A DNA stretch of 64,000 nucleotides from the NCBI GenBank assembly GCA_031216445.1, contig CM062219.1, forward strand, positions 15,227,001-15,291,000, written 5' to 3'. Of this stretch, positions 34,770 to 46,019 are shown in pieces. Source of the DNA: Lateolabrax maculatus (Eukaryota > Chordata > Actinopteri > Acropomatiformes > Lateolabracidae). The number at the start of each line of letters is the position of its first letter. Positions within the stretch are counted from its first letter, which is position 1. A model generated the notes under the pieces. It did no database searches, had not been told where the DNA came from, and saw only the letters and a program-made list of their open reading frames with translations. Made by a program: the position numbers and the translations under genes.

Positions 34770-36130
34770 GCACTTGGGTGTATCCATCATGTTGTCACTC
34801 TAAATACCTGCAGCCTTTCATAGCCTGCTTCTGTGCCTCTGGAGCCGTTTATCTGTGGAAGTACCGCTGTCTAAATATAATGTATTGTTGCTTGAGTACC
34901 GTTTCTGCCTGTATAATACCTCCATCAGCAGCTGTTTATCTGCTGAGTCGTTCACCTCTACAACAGGAAGGAGCTCCATTGGTTGGTGCAGGCGCTGTGT
35001 CTGTGTTTGATTTCAGCCATGAGATAAAAAGCTGCAAAATGTGATACTTCATTCAGATGATGTGTCAGCTATTGCATGCGTACATTTTCTTAACTGTGTC
35101 TTATAAAGAACTTTTTACTTTTCCACTGAAAAAATAAAATAAAATTCAGCTGGATAAAATGAAGCTTTGGAGTGTGTTTCGCTTTAGTCATCGTTCTTCA
35201 TAACATACCACCAAGAGAAACAATGAGATAGAGAAAAAAACAAATCTCTCTTAGAAGGAGACAGATGAAAGTATAAAGATATGATGGGAGAAGGGGGACG
35301 CAAACGTTTGAAAGCCATTAAGAGGAGACACTACATATGCGCAGAGAGGAAGAGAGGGAAGGAGGGGGGATGAGGGAGTATAGTCCAGAGAGCCGACGAA
35401 GAGAAGGGAAGAAGCTGAGGCATGTATACATTCTTACAGTGCAGTCCTGGGTGCCACACTCACACACACATGCACACACACACACACACACCCTCCATAA
35501 ATCACATTCCCTGAATAGGAGTAAAGGCAGTTAAGTTTTAGATACTGGAAATGTCATTATTTTTATCTTATGTGTCTGTGTGGGCTCACAGGTGCAATAT
35601 ACATCCATACAAAAGTGTCTATGTGAATTTAACCTTTGTTTATCCATTGATGGTTTTGTTCGGCAAAATTGACAAAGTGTCATTCCTTTATTTTGCTCTG
35701 TTTGTGAGATGTTCCCAGTGCCTTGCCTAACTATTCTTAAAATCATTTTTCAAAGCGGTCAGCCTGAGGTGCTGTCCATATCAAAAAAGCATTACATTCA
35801 GCATGTTGTGAAGGTTTTCTGTTGGCAGCTGTAGCAGGATGGGAGCTTGTCTGAATTGTCCGCACCACTCCATGTGTCATTATGATCCAGTATGATTACA
35901 GTGCTCCTGGTCCCTGATCCTTCCATCCCTCTGTAGTGTACTTACCAGCACCATGTACTTCCTCCTATCATTGTCGGCTTCCGTTTTTGAAGTTCTTGTT
36001 CCAGGTTGTATGATGTGAATAAAAAATATCCCCGGTGATGTTGTGGCCTCAGAGGTGTCATGTCCCGACTGGGCAGAGTGTGTGTAGGTGTGTAGGTGTT
36101 AGTTAGACATTTAGGAACACCACAGAAGGG
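34770..36130. other. No gene seen; short CA and purine tracts
   Basis: Contains a purine-rich tract at 35336-35420 and the CA repeat listed separately. Nothing else is recognisable. Confidence 0.5.
35461..35491. repeat. Interrupted (CA)n microsatellite
   Basis: CA repeat with one ATG interruption at about 35470. Confidence 0.92.
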
Positions 36131-36141
36131 TTAGGGCTTAT

Positions 36142-36449
36142 TTACAGTTTATTTCTTTCAAAAGCTTTAATTGCAGTTGTTTGTTCTTCTTCTAGAAAAA
36201 ATATACCATCCGGTTTGTTTAATACTGATGTGATAACAGATTCAACAGAACATTGGTTGTTTACAAAAATGCCTCAACGGTGATCCTCTGTCAGTCATTG
36301 TATCAAACCCGTCAATATTAGATAAACGGTTGTGATTGGCCCGACAAATTCCAGGATGGCTGGAAAGTTGTCTGAACAGGACGGGGGCCAGATGTATCTG
36401 CCAGAGCAAATAAAACATGAGCTTGCAGATTCGTCTGGTTCCCAGGCTA
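36142..36449 (-). mobile_element. TAGCCTGG transposon, copy 2 (helicase N-terminus)
   Basis: Read on the minus strand from 36449, the terminal 66 bases match the left end of the copy at 48456 at 61 of 66 positions, and all five differences are transitions. The similarity continues through CCAATCAC and CCGTTTATCTA to CTGACAGAG near 36290. An open minus-strand frame (36252-36142) then carries SVLNKPDGIFFLEEEQTTAI followed by KAFERNK, and stops. The corresponding frame in copy 1 is SLKEEQK then ALKLYVDKKYVFAE. This resembles the N-terminal start of RecQ-family helicases (FxxEQxxAIxxxxxxxDVF). Copy 2 is truncated after the stop; no second terminus is found at lower coordinates. Three of the five terminal differences replace CpG sites, consistent with decay of a methylated copy. 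Confidence 0.75.
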
Positions 36450-37280
36450 GTGGGTCTTGGGACTCGCTGGCTTAACTCCTACCATAAATAGAGATATTTA
36501 ACACAGCCATACAGTAGCTAAATACTTAAATCCTTGTTGAATAGCTTCCTGCCTTCACACTGTGTACTGTTATGGACCCTTTATGTCCATAAAATTGATT
36601 CAACGCTTAGTTTGAGCTCACAGATACTATTGTAATTGATAATTAAATAAAATTGGAATTTGACTACCAGCTCTTCATTTTGCCAGCGTTATGCACTGCA
36701 GATTAAGTACGTAATTTCTATCTAACGATATACAGAACAAACACATAAAACTTCAACTCAGTCTCAAACCAGAAGTGCTGCATTCCCTTCTGGATGTAAC
36801 ATGGTTCAAAACATCAGAGGTACACTTCCTACCTACATTGTATTGATAAACGTCTAGTGTGTTCCATCTGATGGAAACATTCAGATGAATCTTTATTAGC
36901 TGATTGGCTTTCATTCTATCAGAAGCCATGTGATTGGTTGAGTATCTGTACGTTCTTGCCCAGGCTGGTTTGGTCTTTTGGAGATGCCTTTTCTTTGTTT
37001 CACTTTACCCTGTTAAACCCCATCAGAGATCCCAGAATGCAAAGCTGTAAAGGTGAGTTGAATCTCTTAAGGGAATGTGTTGAATGTCTGCAAAGCAAGG
37101 TTCAAAATGCTGAAGACAAAGATTTGCAACATTAAAACCTTCCACTGCAGATATTGTGAGAGTGAAGAAAATTTTCCAATGTTTGTTTCGTATTTTTCAG
37201 TTTTAAAACCAAAGTTTACACTTTCAAAAGTACTTAACCGTTTAAAATCTTAGTTCTAATGTTTTGATATGTAACAGTAA
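36450..37280. other. Unique sequence, no gene seen
   Basis: No recognised gene or repeat. Confidence 0.5.
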
Positions 37281-37289
37281 TCTATGCTC

Positions 37290-37570
37290 ATAACCCCTAT
37301 CTTCTTCTCTCTTATATTCTTAACCCAGATGACATTCTACTCTTCTTCTCTCCTCATCTTACTCATGTCTCAACCCCCTCTGCTCAGCCTGTCATCTCTA
37401 ATCTTCCCTCTCCCCCTCTCTTTTCATGCATTATCCTCATCAACTGTCATCCCTCTATTTTTGTGTTTCCCCCACTCTTCTTATCCTAGGTAACTGTTCT
37501 GTTCGCTCATCTCCTCTCCTCTCCTCTCCGCTCATCTCCTCTCCTCTCGTCTCCTCTCCTCTCTTCTCCA
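37290..37570. repeat. Pyrimidine tract with (CTCTC)n pentamers
   Basis: A C/T-rich stretch that becomes a pentanucleotide repeat at 37506-37569. Within it a 25-bp higher-order unit starting GCTCATCTCCTCTCC occurs twice, with a CTCGTCTCC variant after it. On the minus strand this is homopurine and could form triplex DNA. Confidence 0.85.
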
Positions 37571-37574
37571 GCAG

Positions 37575-38760
37575 AAAAACAGGTCAATCCTCTCTCCTGG
37601 TGACATTCGATAAGCAAATAAAACTGTGGTGTCAGCAAGACACTAACCATATGCCAGCACAACGATGCAGCAATGCCATTTATACACACTATAAAGCACT
37701 GAGCTGTGATCATAGTGGTATGCTAATAAAACAGCTCTGTGAAGACAGAGCTGGCAGAGTTACTGTATTGCAGAGGGCGAAGAGAAGGGATGAAACAGAC
37801 GCATAATTATGAGGGAGGAATGCGTGTGTGTGTGGAGGTGCCGTTGTCGAACATGTGTGTTGGCGGGGAACAATATGTGCGTGTGGGCCTTTATACATGT
37901 CAATGTGGTTTTGTGAGAGTGTGTGTATGAGTCTGCCGGAGTGATTTTATGCATGTGTGTGTATTTTTGTGGTTTGGTATGTGTGCCAGGTCTGTAAAGA
38001 GCCTCTTATCTGCTGCCCAGAATTAGTCAATAACTGGCACCTTCTCTTGATAACTAGCTCAGTTAAAAAGTACTGAGTTTTAATTTACTCTCTCCTTTGC
38101 ACTCTGTCTTCATCCACACAATACTGCTTCGCTCTGTCGCTCTGCATCTGTCTTTCTTTAACAAAGCGTTTTTACATCCCCTCTCATAAAAATACTTTTC
38201 TTACTTTTTTTCTTCCACATACATATATGTTTTGTTCCTATTTTTGTAGTTTTGGACATCACTTTAATTGGCTTTAATAACATTGTACTTACCAAAATAA
38301 GTGCTGAGATGTAGGCACACGGCATCAATTGCTGCAAGAATGTCTGATGGTACAAGAAACTTGAGCAGGCAGATGATTAGACAAGCCAACAGTTAAGCCA
38401 GGTTTTCTATACCACTTTGTGTGAGGTAAATCCAAAAGCAAGTGTACCCAAAATGTAATGCAAATTATTGTGCTGGAAAACTGTGTGTGTGCACAACAAC
38501 GGTAAGTGTGGTTACTTAAGGCTGAACCAGGAAATTGTTCTGTAAACTGTGATGGATGTTACACTATGACACTTTGATAGTTTGGACAAAGCTTATCCTT
38601 GTCACCTTTGTTTTCTCTTCAAAATAAAGTTGTCTAACCTGGGGGGTTTGTTTAAGACCTCTGATTTTTCCCAGATCTCAGCAATTGTAATAACTGGTAG
38701 AAACTGATTTTATTATTACCATCTCTAATTATCTTTTAACCATTTCAATTCCATGCCTTG
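37575..38760. other. No gene seen; GT-rich low complexity
   Basis: From 37820 to 37990 the plus strand is GT-rich with broken GTGTGT runs. Nothing else is recognisable. Confidence 0.5.
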
Positions 38761-38769
38761 TCCATCCCT

Positions 38770-38960
38770 CTCCTAAATAAACCTAAACCAAATCCTAACC
38801 TTAACCCTAAGTCTTAACCCTCAAACAGCCCCTTTAAGAAATGATAACCATCCAAAATGTCTCCACTTTCAAAAAATGTCCTCTCTCTGTCAAGGTCTAA
38901 ACTCAATATGGTCCTCACAAAGACAGAAGTACACGAGTTTACACACACAAATACCACAGA
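38770..38960 (+). repeat. Dispersed fish repeat with AACCCT-like start
   Basis: Starts with irregular CCTAAACC, CCTAACC and TTAACCCT motifs and continues with ACAGCCCCTTTAAGAAATGA, CCATCCAAAATGTCTCCAC, AAAAATGTCCTCTC and ATGGTCCTCACAAAGACAGA. I recognise this as a repeat common in fish introns. The AACCCT motifs belong to the repeat and are not a telomere remnant. Confidence 0.65.
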
Positions 38961-39590
38961 CCCATTATTCATGCTCACTCCTATCATTAACTCTGGGAAC
39001 TGTGATCAAACAAGTGTTTCACTAATGATCTCCACTATTTTCTAAACTACTATCATATGCGTGCACAACACCAGATTTACACACAGACCACAGTTTAATT
39101 TACTCCTCTCTGTAATCCATCACTTTCTGGATGGATGTTTTGACACAAATATTGCACAGGTGTTACACACAATAAAAGCAACCCATGCACAATGTAATAC
39201 TATTCAATGCAATCCTATTTTGTACTATTTTATGTGACCACTATTTAAATAATCCTAAATATACAGTCCCTAATATAGTTACATATGCATGCAGTACAGA
39301 TACACCTAATGCATTCTGGTTTGATATTAATAGAAACCCACTCAACATTGATCCCAGGAATACTAGTGCATAATAAAATCATGTACTTTCTTATTAAATG
39401 CCAGTGGATGGCAGATACACACACACACAACTGCACTACCTCTCACTTGGAATGTAAGTGTGTGTGTGACAGCAAAATTGTCATCTCTGTTCTCTGTGAC
39501 ATTCTTAGTCATGGTAAGGCATACACATCAGGTAGGCGCACAGGCTGAACTTTCTGAGACTAATGCAGTTGACAAATCCTACACTTGGAT
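38960..39590. other. Unique sequence, no gene seen
   Basis: No recognised gene. A short CA run lies at 39417-39430. Confidence 0.5.
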
Positions 39591-39592
39591 AT

Positions 39593-40429
39593 AACAGCTT
39601 GATAGCTCTGAACACAGAACATCTGTCAGAGAGAGGACATGGTCGAGGGCTCTGTCTCGATGTGTAGAATGGAAGAGTTTAATTACATAAGTATTTCAAA
39701 ACTCACCCTATTCCGTCATTAAAATATAATAGGATTTATGTTGAAATTATTCAGCCAGAATGACTCACATTGAGAGGGATCTGATCATTGTATGGAAGCA
39801 AATTTTCACATGGTCGGAGTTGATGTTCGGAACTACACTCTTGAAGACCTGTAACCGATAAATCCAAGTAAAGAGAGCAAGAGATTTTGCAAGAATCACA
39901 ATTCAAATCTTCAGGCTAAATCAGCACTCACACTGACCTGAGACCTCTCTGTTATTTGAATGGAGCCAGTCTATCAGTGCAGCAGGGCTGTCAAAGCCAT
40001 GCAGGGTCATCCAGCAAAATAGCTTACCGTGTTTCTGTTGTCAAGGTCTAAATACAAACCTTAGCCACTGACCAGCAAGCATCATATCTGACCCTTAACC
40101 TGCACTTTAAGGCTCCTCACTCTAAATGAAAGAGGTGCTTAGAGATAACAAGCTACAGGCTACATGCTGGAGGGATTAAGAGTAAGACACTCTGGGAGGG
40201 TTAGGCTTATGTTTTACAAATATTATCATTACAAGTGTCAGTTCATTTAGGTCACAAAATACTATTTCTCCAACATCTGAGTCAGCGTTGCTTGGAACCA
40301 TTCTAGGTTTGTGGTCAAGCCTGATCCCTTATTAATTCACTGCAGGTTTAGGAAAAGACACATGTTCATGCAAAAAAAAAAAATTATAAAATGTAGCAGA
40401 TGTTCTGTGTTCAGACCTATCAAGCTGTT
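39593..40429. mobile_element. Candidate DNA element with 33-bp inverted ends
   Basis: The 33 bases at 39593-39625 (starting AACAGCTTGATAG) are the reverse complement of 40397-40429 with one mismatch. The arms enclose about 770 bases without coding capacity. Identity stops abruptly at both sides of each arm, as for terminal inverted repeats of a MITE. No target duplication is obvious outside. The alternative is two opposed copies of a short repeat. Confidence 0.55.
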
Positions 40430-43395
40430 GCTAAGATTTTTCATTTGATGTCTAGGCAACACTAGAAATAGTTGGACAAGAAATTGGATTAGTCTGAAAA
40501 TGGGAAAAACTTTTCACATCAGAGCCTGTTATGTTTTGCAGCACAAGGACAAGGATCCATCTGTGTGCAGATAACAGGCACTGAAAAGAAAATTATAATC
40601 AGTCTCGGGGGAAAAAAGAGGGCACTGCTTATGCACTTCCGCAGAATATCCTTATTTATAAAGAACGATTAAATATCTAAAAAGCAAAGTGGCTTCCCCG
40701 TCTGCACACTGGTGATTAGATTGAGGAATCTCTATCTGTTTGTTGCCTAACTCTATCTGTCCTTCACATTCATTTCCATCTCGCTCCCTCTTTTCGTCTC
40801 TATCTTTACCTCAGTTTGTTTTATGTCACAATCTCCCCCTTTTTGTCCAAGTTCTCCCTTCTCTCTCAGCTGTATTGCTGTCTCGTCACTCTCCCCCATC
40901 TTTTTCACCTGTGCATTTCTGTCCTTCTCTGCTCCTCTAACGTCGGTCAAATTAGTAGCTGTGAATCGACACTTGTTAACACAGTTTTACCCTACAGCAG
41001 AACACTTCACACACACACACAGTGCGGAGTTTCTCCACACTAGCTGATTAACTATATTAACGTCAAGGCCATGCACTAAATGCTCAAAGCCAGCACCTTG
41101 ATTGGTCAATACCCCGCGGTCTGTGTCCTAATTGGCTGGCCTACGAGAAAGAGCAGAGGGACTTGCTACTTCATTAAAGAAGCAGAGAGATGCCAAGATT
41201 GGACCCACAATCACAGTTAGTCTGTGTGTGAGTGTGTGTGTCAGCCTGCCCTGCTCTTTTCAGCTCATTTCTGCCCTGCCAATAAATCTATACTTACATA
41301 GAAGCCTTGATATTTAATATCCTTACCCTGGAACAGAAGTCTTCACATTTGGCTTCCATGAAAGTCACATAACAGCCGTTTTAACTCGAGCCAGCTTTTT
41401 TAATAAAGAGCTACCACAAGTTTTGGAAAAACATATTGAGATAGACAGAAATGGATTGAGGACAATTGAGAGAAATTTGATTAACACATTTTGTGTAAAA
41501 AGGGCCACATAGGAGCAACAATAATATGATTTAGCAGCAAAAATAGGAAATTTAAAACTTGACTGTTCACACATTGCTTCAATCATCAGTTCCTAAAATA
41601 AATGAATGCAATGTAACATTACTGACCTTTCCCAGCAGTTAAGCTGAGACGGAGCACTTTTACCACCATTGTCACTAATTTCTCTCCCTCATCCTCTCCA
41701 CTCTATCCCCTGCGTTCCTCACCGACCCCCCACCGGCACCAGCACTGTCATTCAGATGAGAGTCTTAGCAACAATATGGTTTATGTGAATGAACCCACTG
41801 AGTTGGAATTCACAAATCATAAAATCAAGAAAAAGTACTGCCAGTCTGACAGGCAGTGACACAACTGTGGTACGACAGCAGTTTTATCCCTGAGTGGGCC
41901 TACGCCAAGTGTGTGTCTGCATACTGAACAAGTTTTCCTTGATGTGTCCTATGGTATGCGAATTCACTCAGTAATGCTCTTTGTGGGTGAGCTTGATGTT
42001 TGATCACGCCTTTGCAGGTTTGTTTGTGTACTAAGAAGATAAGTGAAGCACTATAACAGCTGTCAGTGTAAAATGAAACTGAGCTATGATTAAGAGTTTG
42101 GTTATATTTGATCTAAAGCAGGCCTGACCGTGTGCTTAAAAAAGACATGATCAATGAAGTCTTTGTTTCTCTGACTATACACATGCACAAGTGTTGTACT
42201 ATGGCAGCTGTCACTGTACAGAAGTGAGAAGAATGTTGACTCTTAAAAAGCACATGGACTGTGTTGATATAAGTCCGACTACAAACCAGTACGATTGAAC
42301 ATACATCAAAAATGGTAGCCTTCTACTCTAAAAATCATTTTTTCAGCTGAAAGTTTCAAAAGTTTCAGATGTTTTGTACTAGTTACACTTTAAATAAATA
42401 AATTACATCAAGGCTATTTAAAGCTTACGTAAAACCATTTGGTAAATTCATTAAATGCCAAAGATTTAGCTCTCATTTATTGCCCATAGCTGTAAACATG
42501 CTATACTTAATTAAAAAAAGACAATTAATTAAAGTTGGATTACAGAATAAATCACTTACTTATGCTGCTATGCCAAACACATTATTATAGCAATGGTCTA
42601 CTGAAATGATTATTGGGAACTGAACCTATACAGCCTTTAAACTGTAGGTTTAGTAGTCTAGTGTGTTAAATAGCCACAGAAGTCTGGTTAGTGACGAGGA
42701 ATTGTTTTCCAGTGTGGTAATTTAATTAAATGCTGTCGCCACCACCAAGAGCACTCTACTTCTCCACTTGTTGGTTGGTGTATGGTTCATAGAAGAGAAT
42801 AGTCAACAACTTTAACTTTTCCTGTATAATATACAACAGCCTCTGCGTATTTCACTTTAACATTTCTTTAGTCACATGGGCTCTGAAGAAATCACTGTGT
42901 TCTTATTACAACTACCATGGTGCCATGTGAAAAGATTGAAATTCTCTACTTAATGCTGCTTTAGGCACGATCTTTATACTATACACGTTCTAGTCCATGT
43001 ATGCATGCAACACAAAATGCAACACAAAAGTTTCTGGTCTCTTCTCCAGTGTGATCAGTTTAGTGATCTCACTTGGGATTTGTGGGTATTTTCAAATGCA
43101 AATTGTTCCCTCTTGCTGCCATTTTTAAATCAGCCCTCCAATTGGAATTTTAATCTTCTTTATCGCCCTTCTAAACCTTGTATCATCCACATTCATGGCC
43201 ATTCGCCTGTGAAATGCCCTGTTAAAACCCACAGCTCACAACGGTAGGCTTATTTGGCTCATGATGAGTAGGTACAAGGTGGTGGATCTAGGTGATGAAT
43301 ACCCCATGCAGTCACTTGATTAATCTGTCCTCTGTAATACTGAAACCCCTCATAATATCTCAGTTACGGATGTCTGAATCCAAGATTTTTTTCTT
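40430..43395. other. Mostly unique sequence, no gene seen
   Basis: A C/T-rich stretch covers about 40745-40940. Two inverted CCAAT boxes (GATTGGTCAAT and AATTGGCTGG) lie 30 bases apart around 41100-41140 beside a CCGCGG site, but no TATA box, CpG island or exon accompanies them. The rest is unremarkable. Confidence 0.45.
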
Positions 43396-43400
43396 TTTTT

Positions 43401-43460
43401 AAGCACTTTGTAACTGTTAAGAAAAGTGCTGTATAAATAAAGTTTATTATTATTATATTA
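43401..43460 (+). mobile_element. LINE/SINE 3' tail with TTA repeat
   Basis: AAGCACTTTGTAACTG, then AAAAGTGCTGTATAAATAAA and GTTTATTATTATTAT. The AGCACTTT and AAAGTGCT arms form a stem, and the sequence ends in a short TTA repeat. This is the characteristic 3' terminus of a fish non-LTR element family or a SINE sharing its tail. Only the tail is recognisable. Confidence 0.65.
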
Positions 43461-43659
43461 TCAGATTATATGTCATGAAATGCTAATGCATTTATTAAGG
43501 TCAGAATTTTTACACTTACCTCAGTTTGAATCCATCCTGATCACATCTGAATAATAGAGTTGTACAGAGACATCATTATATTTATCTAATCAACCAACAA
43601 AATTATCTGTCTTTATTAGTAAGTCACGTTCAATGCCATGGCCACAGTTATTATGTTTT

Positions 43660-43775
43660 CAGGTTGTCCATCCGTCCGTACATCCCATTCTTGTGAATGC
43701 GAAATCTCTTAAAATTTGGCACAAACGTCCACTTGGACTCAAGAAAAAAGCTGTTGATGGTCATTTAATCTGCTA
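43660..43775 (+). repeat. EXPANDER-like dispersed fish repeat fragment
   Basis: Contains GTCCATCCGTCCGTACATCC, CATTCTTGTGAATGCGAAAT and TTTGGCACAAACGTCCACTT followed by GGACTCAAG. This matches my memory of a very abundant fish repeat (… ATTTGGCACAAACGTCCACTTGG …). The class name is from memory and uncertain. Confidence 0.65.
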
Positions 43776-43779
43776 CACA

Positions 43780-44660
43780 TTATTGAAAAGTGATTGCTAT
43801 ATTCTGTAATCACTCCCACCGAGTCAGTGCACAGCAGGCGGCGGGCTGAGAGCTGACCGTTCTGTGACTATCACTCAGGGAAACTCTCGCATCGAGGAGG
43901 AGGACGTGTCATGTCCAGGAGCTAGTGAGACTGATCACTTTTCAAAATGTGCAGTAAATGAAACGACTAGTTAGTAAAATCTAAGTCATATGTCGCATTT
44001 AGTTTGGGCCTTTTTATCTTGTGGCCATCCACAATGATATGAATCGATTTGAGGGGCATAATGGCTGACGCACAGACGTGTCATGGAGCTAACTTTTTTC
44101 TGAATAATCTTGAACAGGTGAGGTAGAAGAAATATCTGTCGCATTGTTTGTGCTTTCCCGAGTAACATATTCGGAAACGGGTACATCCCTAGAGATTAAT
44201 TTATCGTACACACAAATGTGTGTGTGTGTGTGTACCTGAGTGAATGAATGTATTACGTATTATTCCACTTACACAAACTGTGAAAGACTTTTTCACACAC
44301 AAACTCACAATCACAAACACACACCCGACACACATGATGAGAAAGTCATTTGAAAGTTAAAATGTGTTGTAATTGACACACACAAAGAACAATTATTTAT
44401 TATCTCTCTCTCTCTCTTTGCATTCGTGTGTGTTGAGACAGAGAACTAATTATTTCATGACTGTGTTTGGATGCAAGCAACACCCGTTTTTCATGATCGT
44501 TCACACTCTCACTGATGCGCACGTGCACAGGGCAATTGAACCCTCCCTCTTGTGGTCAAAGCGTGGAGATATGAAATCCAATAAATCTAGCATGGTGGCA
44601 GGGGGCAGACTGCACAAACATGGGGATGTACAGATGAAGAGAGATGGGTCTGTCTGTGCA
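43780..44660. other. CpG-containing sequence, no gene seen
   Basis: A CpG-richer stretch at 43820-43910 may belong to the preceding repeat or another element. Short GT (44218-44233) and CT (44404-44418) repeats follow. No gene is supported. Confidence 0.4.
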
Positions 44661-44670
44661 TCTGTGCATC

Positions 44671-44698
44671 TGTGTGTGTGTGTGTGTGTGTGTGTGTG
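44671..44698. repeat. (TG)14 microsatellite
   Basis: TG repeat preceded by two copies of CTGTGCAT. Confidence 0.95.
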
Positions 44699-44704
44699 GG
44701 CGTG

Positions 44705-45985
44705 ATGGAGGACGAGATAGAAAGTGACAGAAAGAAACAAAGCGTAAGTGTGTGCAGGTTTGGTGTCAGTGCGTCAACGGACTAGGACAGGGCCAAGCAT
44801 GTTCTTAATGTGCATAATGTATATCTGCCACACAGTCGGGTGACTTCACACTTCAGTTGGAGATTTTTCACATCATCACATTTTATGTTATGTGACACCT
44901 GCAATGATTCCTATTCAGCATGGACAAGATGAATCTGTACTCGCAAGTTTTCACTCGTAAAAATTGTAAATTCACACTCCTTTGAAAAAAAAAGGAGAAT
45001 GGCAAAAACTATTGCCCAGAATGTCCACTGTAAACATCTAACTCCATTTACAGACCTACCTCTTGATTCAACTTTGACATGATATGATCGTCTAACTGGT
45101 TCGATTCCTGCACAGTTGGACTTACTTGTACTGATGTTGCTGTCTTCCCTTACCTAAGCATTTGGCAAGTACAATAATATCATAACTAATGGAAAAAATG
45201 GCCAAAACCATGAAAATAAGACCCCAGTTTTAATAAACCAGGATTATTCTTCAACCTCCAGCTGCTGCACTAAAGAAGCTCTGTTTTTTCACAGGTCAGG
45301 CTTGGTTGTAGAGGGAAGCTTCTAGCCACGAAGGAGTGTTAGAACCCTGACACACACATGCCAGCCTCAAGAAACCATCAGTGGACTGACTGACGCATCG
45401 TCTCACATTGCCTCATGTCTCCATGTGTTAAAGATTCTAGTTGAAAACACCACAAAGAAGAAGTTAATGAACCAGCTGATCCCCATTATGCACATACGTT
45501 CTGCACCTGTTGGAGAAGTAATAACCACTTAGTAGTTTGAGTTCAAAAACATTATCCCCCATTCTGCATGTTTTGGTACAGCCTCTCTGATGTTCACCTT
45601 TCTGTTCATCTATGTGTGTGCATTTATTTACGTATGCTCCTCAGATGTTTTAAGAAATAATTTCACTTTTTGCAAGCAGGGAGCTTCCATTTTGCCGTTT
45701 ATTGTTACGCAACTGAATGTTTCATTTCTTTCAAGTTCTAAAATGTAGAAGAAAAAAAAAAATAGACACACACGGCATATTCATATGCAGAGTGTGGGTG
45801 TGTGTGGCAGATACACAGACTTTTCCTTCATAGTTAGATAAATGTGGTGTTCAGTGATGAATAGTGTGTGTCCTGAGGTCATATCTCAAACTATCATTCA
45901 TATACTGCTGAGGCATCATAACCAAGAACAGAGCTGCATCTATCAATGAACACACACATATATGCGTGCATAGACTACATGCAAA
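44705..45985. other. Unique sequence, no gene seen
   Basis: No gene recognised. A perfect tRNA B-box-like string at 45098-45108 stands alone without a cloverleaf (see rejected items). Confidence 0.5.
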
Positions 45986-45989
45986 CACA

Positions 45990-46019
45990 CATCTTAAGCA
46001 TGTACACATGCTTAAGATG
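45990..46019. repeat. 30-bp inverted repeat with 14-bp arms
   Basis: CATCTTAAGCATGT and its exact reverse complement ACATGCTTAAGATG are separated by two bases. The tight loop makes it cruciform-prone; the flanks are CA-rich. Confidence 0.9.

Noticed and set aside
34730..35044. Plus-strand frame with a polyalanine start
   Set aside because: It opens with GTG, the alanine run is the (GCT)7 repeat, and the rest is cysteine-rich with no family resemblance.
38770..38830. AACCCT motifs resembling interstitial telomere repeat
   Set aside because: The motifs are irregular and are the normal start of a recognised dispersed fish repeat.
41090..41150. Paired inverted CCAAT boxes next to CCGCGG
   Set aside because: No TATA box, CpG island, transcription start or downstream exon accompanies them; such pentamers are common by chance.
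45098..45110. Perfect tRNA B-box-like string GGTTCGATTCC
   Set aside because: No A box at the expected distance upstream, no cloverleaf pairing and no SINE body, so neither a tRNA nor a tRNA-derived SINE is supported.
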